Shown: one piece after another, positions 49,574 through 58,408 of the stretch
How positions within the stretch are numbered: the first letter of the stretch is position 1
Layout of the letters: every line of letters begins with the position of its first letter
The notes under the pieces: generated by a model
Seen by the model: only the letters and a program-made list of their open reading frames with translations
What the model was told of the DNA's origin: nothing
Databases searched by the model: none
NCBI RefSeq assembly: GCF_006517435.1
Contig: NZ_VHQG01000001.1
Span: forward strand, 317,035 to 381,034
Direction: 5' to 3'
DNA: 64,000 nt
From: Schumannella soli
Lineage (GTDB): Bacteria; Actinomycetota; Actinomycetes; Actinomycetales; Microbacteriaceae
Made by a program: the position numbers and the translations under genes

Positions 49574-51181
49574 TCAGCGCGCAGGGTCGGATGACTCGGC
49601 GAACGACTCGGCGAACGACTCCGCGATCGCCAGCACCGCCGCGTGCACCGGGCCCGCCGTGATCGACGGGATGACGGAACCGTCGACCACCCACAGGTTG
49701 TCGAGACCGCGGAACCGCAGCGCGGCATCCACCGGGGCGGACTCGTCGGCGCCCATGCGCAGGGTGCCCACCGGATGGTGGTGGGTGATGACGGCCTCCG
49801 CGATGAAGGCGTCGAGCTCATCGACGGACCGCACGCCCGGACCGGGCAGGATCTCCTCCGCCCGCCAGTCGGCGAGTTCGGGCGCGGCGCCGACCTCGCG
49901 CGCGAGCTCGAGCGCACGGCGGAAGGTCTCACGGTCGTGCGCCGTCGTGAGATAGGCGGGCTCGATCACGGGCGCGTCATCGAGATCGGGCCCGGTGATG
50001 CGCAGCGATCCTCGGCTCGTCGGGTTCGTGACGCCGAACAGCAGCGTGTAGGCGCCGCCGGCTGGGATCGCGGGCAGGCGCGGCGCGAGCACCTCCGAGG
50101 CGGAGGGGCCGACGACACAGCCGATCACGACATCCGGTCCGGGCCCGCTCGAACGATCGGCCGCGATCGCGGCGGGACCGTCGGCGGGCAGGTAGGTCAT
50201 CGCCTCCGAGAGCTGCAGGCGGGTCGGCGGAACCTCGCGGCGGGCGCGGTACAGGTTGCCGGCGCCGAGCAGGTGGTCGTGCAGGTTGCCGCCGACGCCC
50301 GCGCTCGCGAGCGTCGTGCCGACGCCCGCGGCGGCCAGCACGGCGGGATCGCCGATGCCCGAGCGCATGAGCAGCAGCGGGTCGCCGATCGAGCCGGCGG
50401 TGAGGATGACCGCGTCACCGCGCACGAGCAGGTCACGCCCGTCGCGGGTCACCGCGACGCCCGCCACACGGGATCCGTCGAGCACGAGCCGATGCACCTG
50501 AGCCCCGTCGAGCAGGGTCAGGTTCGGCCGCCCGAGCGCCGGGTCGAGGTACGCCTCGGACGCGGTCACGCGGCGGCCGTCGCGGATGGTCAGCGAGTTC
50601 GGCGTCGCACCGACCATGTCGCCGTGGTTGTGGTCGGGGATGCCGGGCACGCCGAGGCCCTGCCAGGCGGCGAGGTAGTCGACGACGAGCGGACTGCTCT
50701 CTCCGGTCGGCCGCAGCACCGGCAGCGGGCCGTCGGAGCCGTGCACCGCATCCCAGTCGGCGTCGGCGGTCGCCCCATCGGCGCGGTCGGCGGTCTCCAG
50801 CTTGCGGAATGCGGGCAGCAGCCCCTCCCACGACCAGCGCTGGTCGCCGGTCTCCGCTGCCCAGCGGGCGAAGTCGCGGCGGTCGCCGCGCATATGGGCC
50901 ATGGCGTGCAGATTGCTCGATCCGCCGACCCCGCGCCCGCGCGGCCACTCGTGCACGCGCCCGGCGGTACCCGTCTGCGGTGTGGTGCGGTAGGCCCAGT
51001 CGTAGTTGCGGTTCTGGATGAACGGCCACAGCTCGGGCCGGTCGACGTCGGGGTCGGTGATGCGCGTGCCGGCTTCGATGAGCACGACCCGGCGGGCCGG
51101 ATCCTCGCTCAGACGCGCGGCGAGCACGCAGCCCGCCGATCCGCCGCCGACGAGGACGACATCGGCGTGCAGCTCCTCCAC
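49574..51181 (-). CDS. Pyridoxine 4-oxidase-like GMC oxidoreductase
   Basis: FAD enzyme of the glucose-methanol-choline family oxidising pyridoxine to pyridoxal. 535 residues: VVLVGGGSAGCVLAARLSED at the N-terminus, RGRGVGGSSNLHAMAHMRGD, GDAVILTAGSIGDPLLLMRS, and the active-site ITHHHPVGTLRMG near the C-terminus. LLGAGNLYRARREVPPTRLQ and the SRGSLRITGPDLDD block agree closely with the M. loti pyridoxine 4-oxidase as remembered, better than with choline dehydrogenases. GTG 51181 begins 3 nt after the dehydrogenase gene. Third gene of the minus-strand B6 operon. Confidence 0.87.
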   Translation of the reverse strand: MEELHADVVLVGGGSAGCVLAARLSEDPARRVVLIEAGTRITDPDVDRPELWPFIQNRNYDWAYRTTPQTGTAGRVHEWPRGRGVGGSSNLHAMAHMRGDRRDFARWAAETGDQRWSWEGLLPAFRKLETADRADGATADADWDAVHGSDGPLPVLRPTGESSPLVVDYLAAWQGLGVPGIPDHNHGDMVGATPNSLTIRDGRRVTASEAYLDPALGRPNLTLLDGAQVHRLVLDGSRVAGVAVTRDGRDLLVRGDAVILTAGSIGDPLLLMRSGIGDPAVLAAAGVGTTLASAGVGGNLHDHLLGAGNLYRARREVPPTRLQLSEAMTYLPADGPAAIAADRSSGPGPDVVIGCVVGPSASEVLAPRLPAIPAGGAYTLLFGVTNPTSRGSLRITGPDLDDAPVIEPAYLTTAHDRETFRRALELAREVGAAPELADWRAEEILPGPGVRSVDELDAFIAEAVITHHHPVGTLRMGADESAPVDAALRFRGLDNLWVVDGSVIPSITAGPVHAAVLAIAESFAESFAESSDPAR

Positions 51182-51184
51182 GGC

Positions 51185-51919
51185 TCAGTTCCGCGTGTGG
51201 CCGCCGTCGACCACGAGAGTCTGGCCGGTGATCCAGCCCGCCTTCTCGGAGGCGAGGAAGGCCACGGCGGGCGCGATGTCCTGCGGCAGCCCGCGACGGT
51301 CGAAGGCCTGCGCCGGCACGACGTAGTCGAATCCGGCCGCGTGCGGACCGGCGAGCACCCCCTCGCTCTCGGTGAGCCCGGGGGCGACGGCGTTGATCGT
51401 GATGCCCTGCGGACCGAGCTCGCCCGCGAGGGCGCGCACGAACCCGATCGACGCGCCCTTGGTCGCGACGTAGTGGGCGCAGTTCGGGGTGCCGGCGACG
51501 AAGGTGTTCGAGGCGATGTTGACGATGCGGCCGTAGCCGGCCTTCGCCATCTCGTCGCTGACGGCGCGGGTCACGAGGAACAGCCCGTCGAGGTTGACCG
51601 ACATGACCCGACGCCACTCGTCGAACGTGATGTCCTTCCACTCGATGAAGGGCACGAGGGCCGCGTTGTTGACGAGGATGTCGATGCGCCCGAAGCGCTC
51701 GATCACCTCCGCGGCGAGGGCGGCGACCTGGTCGGCGTCGCTCACATCCACCGTCACGGCGTGACCGCCGATGCGCTCGGCGACGGCCTGCGCGCCCGCG
51801 GCGTTGTAGTCGGCGACGACGACCTGGTGGCCCTCGCCGGCGAGTTCGGCGGCGATCGCCGCGCCGATGCCCTGGGCGGCGCCCGTCACGATGGCCACGC
51901 GCTTCGCTGTCTCTGTCAT
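51185..51919 (-). CDS. Pyridoxal 4-dehydrogenase-like SDR
   Basis: NAD-dependent short-chain dehydrogenase converting pyridoxal (hemiacetal) to 4-pyridoxolactone. 244 residues: VTGAAQGIGAAIAAELAGEG, NNAALVPFIEWKD, catalytic Ser137, Tyr150 and Lys154 in IASNTFVAGTPNCAHYVATK. NTFVAGTPN, the ESEGVLAGPH segment and the C-terminal WITGQTLVVDGG match the tetrameric M. loti enzyme, while Microbacterium luteolum was reported to use an aldo-keto reductase for this step. It lies between pyridoxolactonase and pyridoxine oxidase genes. Confidence 0.9.
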   Translation of the reverse strand: MTETAKRVAIVTGAAQGIGAAIAAELAGEGHQVVVADYNAAGAQAVAERIGGHAVTVDVSDADQVAALAAEVIERFGRIDILVNNAALVPFIEWKDITFDEWRRVMSVNLDGLFLVTRAVSDEMAKAGYGRIVNIASNTFVAGTPNCAHYVATKGASIGFVRALAGELGPQGITINAVAPGLTESEGVLAGPHAAGFDYVVPAQAFDRRGLPQDIAPAVAFLASEKAGWITGQTLVVDGGHTRN

Positions 51920-51980
51920 GCTCCGGTGTCTCCTGCTCGGGTGGATCGGGGTCGGGATGCGCGCGGCTCCGCGGCTCGGG

Positions 51981-52739
51981 TCAGCTGCCGCCGTAGAACT
52001 CGGGCGCGAGCTTCCAGGTCAGGAAAGGCTCGAGCTCGTGCGAGGGGTAGATGTCGGCGCCGCGGGTGCGGGCGAGGTAGTTGAGGCGGCGGATCGACGC
52101 GACCGAGTCGGTGGGGTCGAGGTGGAAGCCGCCGATGATCTCCTTCTCGAGGGTCGCGTGCGTGTAGGCGGCGTCGCCGGCGAACAGCATCGACGGCTCG
52201 TTCTGCATCTCGACGAGCAGCGAGTAGTGGCCGATCGTGTGACCGGGCGTCTCGAAGAGCCAGACGCCGGGCACGATCTCGAAGTCGCCCGAGACCGGCG
52301 TGTACTTCACGTCGGCGTGGTCGAAGGAGAGGTCGGAGTAGCCGAGGCGCTCGAAGGGCTCGGGCACCTTCGCGTGCCGCAGCTCTTCGGTGTGCACGAG
52401 GGTGCGCGCGTTGGTGAGGTGCTTGTTGCCGCCGACGTGGTCGAAGTGGAAGTGCGAGTTGACGACGATGTCGACGTCGCCGGGCGTGAAGCCGGCCTTG
52501 GCGAGCTGGGCGGGGATGGTCTGCTCGGGGGTCTGCTCGGGCAGCTCGAAGGGCAGCACGCGGTTGACGTGGTCGAGGTCGAAGCCGGTGTCGAAGAGGA
52601 TGAGGGCATCCGGATGCTCGACGAGCACGCTGTAGACCGGGAACCGCACGGGCGTGCCCGGGTCGATGTGCCAGAACACTTCGGAGTGGTCGATGACGAG
52701 GGTTCCCCCGTCGAGGAGGTGCACCTTCGGGTCGGTCAT
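51981..52739 (-). CDS. 4-pyridoxolactonase (metallo-beta-lactamase fold)
   Basis: Zinc hydrolase opening 4-pyridoxolactone to 4-pyridoxate. 252 residues: VFWHIDPGTPVRFPVYSVLV, zinc ligands His96, His98, Asp100, His101 in NSHFHFDHVGGNK, ETPGHTIGHYSLLVE, AGDAAYTHATLE and PSHELEPF. The N-terminal KVHLLDGGTLVIDHSEVFWH and PFERLGYSDLSF are nearly the M. loti pyridoxolactonase signature, which separates it from N-acyl-homoserine lactonases. It is first in the minus-strand operon. Confidence 0.92.
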   Translation of the reverse strand: MTDPKVHLLDGGTLVIDHSEVFWHIDPGTPVRFPVYSVLVEHPDALILFDTGFDLDHVNRVLPFELPEQTPEQTIPAQLAKAGFTPGDVDIVVNSHFHFDHVGGNKHLTNARTLVHTEELRHAKVPEPFERLGYSDLSFDHADVKYTPVSGDFEIVPGVWLFETPGHTIGHYSLLVEMQNEPSMLFAGDAAYTHATLEKEIIGGFHLDPTDSVASIRRLNYLARTRGADIYPSHELEPFLTWKLAPEFYGGS

Positions 52740-52780
52740 GGGATCACCCTTCGCGTCTCATCCTGCGTGAATTGTCGATC

Positions 52781-52810
52781 ACCATATGAGAACCGATTTT
52801 CAGCTGTCAA
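52781..52810 (-). promoter_or_regulatory. Promoter of the pyridoxolactonase operon
   Basis: On the minus strand a perfect -35 TTGACA (52805-52810) and a -10 TATGGT (52781-52786) are 18 nt apart, about 45 nt upstream of the start codon. The spacer and -10 are A+T-rich and contain CATATG, where a regulator could bind. Confidence 0.65.
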
Positions 52811-52839
52811 GAGTTCCGCGACGGTGATGCGCGGAGAGC

Positions 52840-53355
52840 TCAGCCGAGCGGCACGGTCGGCGCGGACTCCAGGCGGGCCCCATCGCCGTACTCCGGCATG
52901 TCGGAGTACGGCGCCCAGTGGTAGCAGCTCTCGAGCATCGGGTCGAGCGCGAAGTCGCCGATGCAGATCATGTCCTTCCAGCGCGCGGTCGCGTCGGCCT
53001 CGGTGTAGTTCACGCGGCAGATGATGCGGAACAGCGTCGCGCTGTCGGCGCCGGTCACGAGGTGACGTGACGGCGTCCAGCAGTCGACGGCGCCGGGATC
53101 GCCGCCCTCGCCGTAGCTCGAGATCGCGGCGGCGCGCACCTGCTCGAGCGCCCGGATGTCGGCGGGGTCGCTCGCCCCGGTGGAGGCTGCCGGCGTCGGG
53201 GCGGCCGCGGGCGAGGACGTGCCCGACGCGGCGGCGTGCGGAGCGGATGAGCTCGCCGCCGCGACGGAGGCGCCCGAGCCCGGCGCGCACGCCGAGAGCA
53301 GCAGCAGCGAGACGGCGCCCAGGGCGAGCGCGAGAACCGGAACAGCAGATCGCAC
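52840..53355 (-). CDS. Lipoprotein of unknown function
   Basis: A 171-residue lipoprotein with lipobox LLLSAC (Cys about residue 23), a long Ala/Ser/Pro linker and a C-terminal globular part with five cysteines (DCWTPSRHLV, IICRVNYTEADATARWKDMI-CIGDF, ESCYHWAPYSDMPEYG). The frame also allows an upstream TTG, but GTG 53355 follows GAGAGGGGG and is preferred. It lies between two B6 units, but no known B6 role exists for it. Confidence 0.78.
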   Translation of the reverse strand: MRSAVPVLALALGAVSLLLLSACAPGSGASVAAASSSAPHAAASGTSSPAAAPTPAASTGASDPADIRALEQVRAAAISSYGEGGDPGAVDCWTPSRHLVTGADSATLFRIICRVNYTEADATARWKDMICIGDFALDPMLESCYHWAPYSDMPEYGDGARLESAPTVPLG

Positions 53356-53425
53356 GGGCGACCCCCTCTCGGGAACAGTCAACGCGAGCGCAGATTTCGC
53401 GGGTGTAAACGCTCGGGTCGACCCG

Positions 53426-53454
53426 TTGACAGTGCGCGAATCCTCTCATACTGT
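53426..53454 (+). promoter_or_regulatory. Promoter of the BMP-type ABC operon
   Basis: A canonical -35 TTGACA (53426-53431) and -10 TACTGT (53449-53454) with exactly 17 nt spacing, 89 nt upstream of the lipoprotein start. Confidence 0.75.
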
Positions 53455-53543
53455 CTCCCGCAACCTGCACATTGTGAGAAACACCCCCACAGCGCCCGTG
53501 CGGATGCAGGCGCACGGCCCAGGGCACGAGAGGAAACCCGGGA

Positions 53544-54629
53544 ATGAGCAGCACCACACAGATGCGCCCCCTGCGGAGGACGGCCACGCGACTCGTCGCG
53601 ATCGGAGCCATGACCGCACTCGCAGCGGGCCTCAGCGCCTGCGCCACCCGCGGGGACAGCGCCTCGACCGACGACAGCAAGGGCAGGGAGGTCAAGCAGA
53701 TCGCCATCGTCGCGCCCGAGACAGAGGCCGACCACGGCTGGAACGCGCAGGGGCTCGCCGGCGTCAAGGAAGCCGCCGACTCCCTCGGCATCAAGGCCGA
53801 CATCAACGACAACGTCGGCTACGACAACACCCAGACGATCCTGACCCAGGTCGCCAAGAAGGGGAACGACCTCGTCATCGCCCACGCGAGCGGGTTCTCC
53901 ACCGCCGCGGACCGCGCCAACGCCTCCACCGGCGTGCCGATGCTCGCCGTGACCAACGAGAAGGCCATGGTCAAGGGCAAGGTCGGCGTCATCACCTTCG
54001 AGGCCCAGCAGGGGGCCTACCTCGCCGGCATCGCCGCCGCCATGACGACCAAGACCAAGACGGTCGGCATCGTCTCGTCGGCCGACGACATCAACTGGTA
54101 CACGATGTCGGGCGGATTCGTGCAGGGCGTGCGCAGCGTCGACCCGTCGATCAAGATCGTCGTCGCCTACATCGGCTCGGCCGGCTACGCCGACTCGGCC
54201 GGCGGCAAGAAGGTCGCCAGCCAGGTCATCGCGGCCGGCGCCGACGTGATCATCGGCTTCGGCGACGGCGCCACCGTCGGCTACGTCGCCGCCGTCGAGG
54301 AAGCCGCCACCCCGGTGAAGTACATCGCCACCATCGGCAGCGTCGACGAGCTCGTCAAGGACAAGAGCACGATCCTCACCACCGTCAGCTGGAACTTCGG
54401 CAAGACGATCGAGAAGGCCGTCAAGGATGTCGAGGCCGGCACCTTCGCGCAGGACTTCTACACGCTCGACGTGCCGAACGGCGGGATCTCGCTCACCGAC
54501 ACCGACAACATGACCGCCGAGATCGACGCCGCGGTGGAGACCGCCAAGAAGGGCATCGAAGACGGATCGATCACGGTCGAGAAGACGAAGACCAAGAAGG
54601 AGTTCGACGCCTTCTACGACCAGAAATGA
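53544..54629 (+). CDS. BMP-family ABC transporter substrate-binding lipoprotein
   Basis: Basic-membrane-protein family lipoprotein, 361 residues; lipobox LSAC (Cys about 33). IAIVAPETEADHGWNAQGLA, DLVIAHASGFSTAADRANAS, GQGAYLAGIAAAMTT-like AQQGAYLAGIAAAMTTKTKT, and DVIIGFGDGATVGYVAAVEE match BMP proteins, many of which bind purine nucleosides. The downstream aminotransferase and flanking B6 operons suggest a pyridoxine, pyridoxal or pyridoxamine importer; the ring systems are of comparable size. A strong hairpin separates it from the ATPase gene. Confidence 0.9.
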   Translation: MSSTTQMRPLRRTATRLVAIGAMTALAAGLSACATRGDSASTDDSKGREVKQIAIVAPETEADHGWNAQGLAGVKEAADSLGIKADINDNVGYDNTQTILTQVAKKGNDLVIAHASGFSTAADRANASTGVPMLAVTNEKAMVKGKVGVITFEAQQGAYLAGIAAAMTTKTKTVGIVSSADDINWYTMSGGFVQGVRSVDPSIKIVVAYIGSAGYADSAGGKKVASQVIAAGADVIIGFGDGATVGYVAAVEEAATPVKYIATIGSVDELVKDKSTILTTVSWNFGKTIEKAVKDVEAGTFAQDFYTLDVPNGGISLTDTDNMTAEIDAAVETAKKGIEDGSITVEKTKTKKEFDAFYDQK

Positions 54630-54631
54630 CC

Positions 54632-54668
54632 CCGTGGGGCGGACGGCGCCTGGCCGTCCGCCCCACGG
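54632..54668 (+). terminator. Intra-operon attenuator hairpin after the binding-protein gene
   Basis: CCGTGGGGCGGACGGC (54632-54647) pairs perfectly with 54653-54668 (16 bp, 5-nt loop) just past the stop codon. Between a binding-protein gene and its ATPase such a hairpin usually stabilises or over-expresses the upstream message; partial termination is also possible. Confidence 0.7.
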
Positions 54669-54731
54669 CACCACGCCGCATCCACCACCCGGGGCGCCCG
54701 GCAGCGCCCGCCCTCTGCTCCGAGGAGTCCG

Positions 54732-56330
54732 ATGGACCAGCCCGCCCCTCCCCTGATCGCCCTGCGCGGCATCACCAAGGCCTTCCCGGGGGTGATCGCC
54801 AATGACGACATCTCCCTCGACATCCAGCGCGGCCAGGTGCACTGCCTGCTCGGCGAGAACGGCGCCGGCAAGTCGACCCTGATCAGCATCCTCGCCGGCC
54901 TGCAGTCGCCCGACTCCGGTCGCATCGAGCTCGACGGCGAGACCGTGCGCATCGGATCGCCCAAGGCGGCCATGGACCTCGGGATCGGGGTCGTGCACCA
55001 GCACTCCACCCTCGTGCCCGCGCTGACCGTGATCGAGAACCTCATGCTCGGCGAGCGCGGCCTGCTGCAGAACCGCGCCAGGGCCATCGCCCGGCTCGAC
55101 GAGCTCTCCGGCCTGCTCGGAGCCCGCATCGATCCGGATGCGCACGCCAGCGACCTCGGACTCGGCCAGCAGCAGCAGGTCGAGATCGCGAAGGCGATGT
55201 GGACCGGGACGCGCCTGCTGATCCTCGACGAGCCCACCTCGATGCTCACCCCGCAGGCCATCGACAGCCTCGCCGAGAGCGTCGAGCGGCTCACCGCCGA
55301 AGGCCTCGGCATCGTGTTCATCACCCACAAGCTGCGCGAGGCGTACACGATGGGCGACTGCGTCACCGTGCTGCGCGCCGGCCGCAACGTGGGGCACATC
55401 TCGACCGAGCGGATGGCCGAGCTCAGCGAGCAGGAGGCGCAGCGCACCATCCTCACCGCGATGTTCGGCGACGACCTCGCCGCCGCCGGCGGGCTCGAGG
55501 AGGCCGCCGAGCTCGCCGGGGCCACCGAGGCCGAGCGCGAGACCGAGGCCGTCGACTTCGCCACCCGCCCCGTGCGTCTCGCGCTGCGCGGCGTCTCCAC
55601 CGCGGGCAGCACGCTCGACGCGGTCGTGCACGACATCGACCTCGAGATCCACGCCGGCGAGATCCTCGGCATCGCCGGGATCGACGGGCACGGACAGACC
55701 GCCCTCGCCGAGGTCGTCGCCGGTCAGCGACCGGCCGCCTCCGGCGCCGTCACGCTCGACGACGTCGACGTCACCGGGCTCGGCGTGCGCGGGCGGCAGA
55801 CGCGGGGACTGCGCTACGTGACCGACGACCGGCTGCACGAGGGCACGGTCGGCTCGCTCAGCGTCGCCCTCAACCTCATGCTCAAGCGGATCGGCCAGGC
55901 GCCGTTCTGGCGGTTCGGGCAGATCGACCGCGAAGCCGTCGACACCGAGGCGATGAACCTCATCGCCGAATACGGCATCCGCACCCCCTCGAGCGCGACC
56001 CGCGCCGGCACGCTGTCGGGCGGCAACATCCAGAAGATCCTGCTGGCGCGCGAGCTCGGCGGCGGCGCGAACGTGGTCGTGGTCAACAAGCCCACCTACG
56101 GCCTCGACCTCAAGACCGTGCGGCTCGTGCACGACCTGCTCGCCGAGTTCGCCGCCGGCGGCGGCTCGGTGCTGCTCATCTCGACCGAGCTCGACGAGCT
56201 GGTCGAGCTCTCGCACCGCATCGGAGTCATCTCCCGCGGGCGCATCCTCGGCGTCGTCGTCAACGACGGCCCCACCACCGCCGAGAAGGTCGGCGAGCTC
56301 ATGATCGGAGGCGACCACGATGGCGAGTGA
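54732..56330 (+). CDS. Dual-domain ABC transporter ATPase (sugar/nucleoside type)
   Basis: A 532-residue protein with two ABC domains. Domain 1 has Walker A GENGAGKSTLISILAG, signature LGLGQQQQVEIAKAM and Walker B LLILDEPTSMLTP. Domain 2 has the usual degenerate Walker A GIDGHGQTAL, signature TLSGGNIQKILLAREL, and VVVVNKPTYGLDL at the Walker B position. This asymmetric pattern is typical of RbsA/YufO-like ATPases. It overlaps the first permease gene by 11 nt. Confidence 0.94.
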   Translation: MDQPAPPLIALRGITKAFPGVIANDDISLDIQRGQVHCLLGENGAGKSTLISILAGLQSPDSGRIELDGETVRIGSPKAAMDLGIGVVHQHSTLVPALTVIENLMLGERGLLQNRARAIARLDELSGLLGARIDPDAHASDLGLGQQQQVEIAKAMWTGTRLLILDEPTSMLTPQAIDSLAESVERLTAEGLGIVFITHKLREAYTMGDCVTVLRAGRNVGHISTERMAELSEQEAQRTILTAMFGDDLAAAGGLEEAAELAGATEAERETEAVDFATRPVRLALRGVSTAGSTLDAVVHDIDLEIHAGEILGIAGIDGHGQTALAEVVAGQRPAASGAVTLDDVDVTGLGVRGRQTRGLRYVTDDRLHEGTVGSLSVALNLMLKRIGQAPFWRFGQIDREAVDTEAMNLIAEYGIRTPSSATRAGTLSGGNIQKILLARELGGGANVVVVNKPTYGLDLKTVRLVHDLLAEFAAGGGSVLLISTELDELVELSHRIGVISRGRILGVVVNDGPTTAEKVGELMIGGDHDGE

Positions 56331-57438
56331 GCGCAGCGGCCGCGTGCGCGGCATCGTCGAGACCGTCGTGCGATCGGTGCTGCCGGTCGTGCTGGCGCTG
56401 ATCGCGGGAGGCATCATCCTCGCCGCGCTCGGCAAGAACCCCTTCGTCTTCTACGGCGCGATCGTCGAGAACGGCATCGGCGGCACGAACTGGGAGGACA
56501 GCCTCGTCATGATGGCGCCGCTGCTGCTCATCGCGGTCGGCCTCATCGTCGTGTTCCGCGGTCAGCTGTGGAACCTCGGCTCGGCCGGGCAGTACCTGCT
56601 CGCCGCCGTCGTCGTCACCGGGATCGGACCCTGGGCGCTGAAGACGCTGCCCGCGGCGCTCGCCTACCTGCTGCTGGCCGTGGCGGGGGCGGCGACCGCC
56701 GCGGTGTGGACGCTCGTGCCCGCCTGGCTGAAGGCGCGGTTCGGCACGAACGAGATCATCACGACCCTGGTCATGTCGACGATCGGCGCGGGGCTGACGA
56801 ACATCCTCATCGAGAACGTCTTCCAGGACCCCGAGCTGAACACCCCGCAGACCAGCGAGATCCCCATCGCCGACATGCTGCCGTTCATCCCCGGCACGCA
56901 GGTGCACGTCGGCTTCGTGGTCGCGATCGTCGTCGCGATCGTCTTCCAGGTCATCCTCAGCCGCACGTCCTTCGGCCTGCGGCTCGACGTCTTCGGCGCG
57001 AGCCCGAAGGCCGCGCGGCACGTCGGCATCTCGTCGAAGCGGATGATCGTGCTGCTGTTCGTCATCAGCGGCGGCCTCATCGGGCTCGGCGCCGCGATGG
57101 ACATGATGGGCGAGTGGGGCTACCTGCGCAGCAACTGGAACCCGCACTACGGCGACGCGATGATCCCCTTCGTCTTCCTGGCCCGACTGAGTCCCGTCGG
57201 CTCGATCCCGTTCGTGGCCTTCTACGCGGTGTTCGCGACCGGCGGCACGATCGCGTCGCAGCAGACCGGGCTCTCGGTCGACTTCCTCAGCGTGATCGTG
57301 GCGCTCATCCTCATCTTCATGACGATCACCGAGTACGTCGGCACGAAGCGGCGGCTCGGCCAGAGCTACCTGCCGGATGAGCTCAAGAACACGGTGCGCA
57401 TCCCCTTCGCCCGTCTCGCCTCGAGGAGCGCAGCATGA
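56320..57438 (+). CDS. ABC transporter permease 1 (nucleoside type)
   Basis: A 372-residue membrane protein with about nine hydrophobic segments. RFGTNEIITTLVMSTIGAGL is the conserved E-I-I-T-T-L cytoplasmic motif, and LRLDVFGASPKAARHVGISS the coupling-helix region, of the YufP/BPD_transp_2 family. It shares an ATGA overlap with permease 2. Confidence 0.92.
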   Translation: MASERSGRVRGIVETVVRSVLPVVLALIAGGIILAALGKNPFVFYGAIVENGIGGTNWEDSLVMMAPLLLIAVGLIVVFRGQLWNLGSAGQYLLAAVVVTGIGPWALKTLPAALAYLLLAVAGAATAAVWTLVPAWLKARFGTNEIITTLVMSTIGAGLTNILIENVFQDPELNTPQTSEIPIADMLPFIPGTQVHVGFVVAIVVAIVFQVILSRTSFGLRLDVFGASPKAARHVGISSKRMIVLLFVISGGLIGLGAAMDMMGEWGYLRSNWNPHYGDAMIPFVFLARLSPVGSIPFVAFYAVFATGGTIASQQTGLSVDFLSVIVALILIFMTITEYVGTKRRLGQSYLPDELKNTVRIPFARLASRSAA

Positions 57439-58370
57439 TCGACCTGCTCAGTCCCGCCTTCCTGATCACCTTCATCGTCGGCTGCCTGGTCGGCACGGTG
57501 CCGCTCATGCTCGCCGCCCTCGGCGAGACGATCGGCGAGCAGTCGGGCGTGCTGAACCTCGGTATCGAGGGCATGATGCTGGTCGGCGGCTATGCGGGCT
57601 ACGTGGCGACGCTGAGCAGCGGATCGTCGTGGCTCGGCATGCTCGTCGGCGCCCTCGCCGGGGCGGCGCTCTCGCTCGTGATCGTCGTGCTGAACGTGTG
57701 GCTGGGCCTCAACCAGATCGTGCTCGGCATCGCGGTGACGCTCGCGGGCGGCGGCATCACGAGCGTGCTCTACGACCAGCTCTACTCGAAGACCGCGCCG
57801 CGCGCCGACACCGGAGGCGCCCTGAAGATCCCGGGCCTCTCCGACATCCCCGTGATCGGGCCGTCGCTGTTCTCGCAGCCGGGGTTCTTCTGGGTGACCG
57901 TCGCACTCGTCGTCGGGGTCGGCTTCTTCCTGCGACGCACGAACTGGGGCCTCAGCATCCGCGCGGCAGGGCAGAAGCCGGCGTCGCTGGACGCGGCGGG
58001 CGGCAGCGTCATGCGCACCCGCTCGCAGGCGGCCCTCCTCGGCGGCGCGTTCGCCGGCCTCGGCGGCGCCTACCTCGCCGTGTTCGCGACCGGGGCGTTC
58101 ACCCCGTTCATGACGAACGGCCTCGGCTACGTCGCGATCATCGTGACGATGCTGGCCCGCGGGCGCGTGCTCTGGGTCGCGCTGGTGTCGCTGCTCTACG
58201 GCGTGACCGTCGCGCTCGGCACCGTGCTGCAGCTGACCAGCCTCGACATCCCCACCGACGTGATCGGCATGCTGCCGTACCTCGCGGTCATGATCGTGCT
58301 CGTCGTCTTCGCCCGCAGCGTCTACATCTCACCCGCGCTCGGCGCCCCCTACACGCGAGGCGCTCGCTGA
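57435..58370 (+). CDS. ABC transporter permease 2 (nucleoside type)
   Basis: A 311-residue partner permease (YufQ-like), also BPD_transp_2. AALGETIGEQSGVLNLGIEG is the signature of the second BMP-transporter permease, and GLSIRAAGQKPASLDAAGGS the coupling region. It is followed after 38 nt by the pyridoxamine aminotransferase gene, linking transporter and enzyme in one transcript. Confidence 0.93.
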   Translation: MIDLLSPAFLITFIVGCLVGTVPLMLAALGETIGEQSGVLNLGIEGMMLVGGYAGYVATLSSGSSWLGMLVGALAGAALSLVIVVLNVWLGLNQIVLGIAVTLAGGGITSVLYDQLYSKTAPRADTGGALKIPGLSDIPVIGPSLFSQPGFFWVTVALVVGVGFFLRRTNWGLSIRAAGQKPASLDAAGGSVMRTRSQAALLGGAFAGLGGAYLAVFATGAFTPFMTNGLGYVAIIVTMLARGRVLWVALVSLLYGVTVALGTVLQLTSLDIPTDVIGMLPYLAVMIVLVVFARSVYISPALGAPYTRGAR

Positions 58371-58408
58371 GCCGGCCGGCTCGGGTGACGAGTGGCCGTG
58401 GTGTGACG

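Noticed and set aside
49574..51181. Choline dehydrogenase or 4-pyridoxate dehydrogenase assignment for the GMC protein
   Set aside because: The segments LLGAGNLY, TRLQLSEAM and the neighbourhood with pyridoxal dehydrogenase fit pyridoxine 4-oxidase better, though a 4-pyridoxate dehydrogenase role cannot be fully excluded.
51981..52739. Quorum-quenching N-acyl-homoserine lactonase
   Set aside because: The fold and HFHFDH motif are shared, but the N-terminus and other segments match 4-pyridoxolactonase and the gene lies next to pyridoxal dehydrogenase.
52781..53480. A shared TGAGAA motif upstream of the lactonase and BMP operons as a common operator
   Set aside because: CATATGAGAACC and CATTGTGAGAAAC are similar only over a few bases and lie in opposite orientation relative to their genes; too weak to claim.
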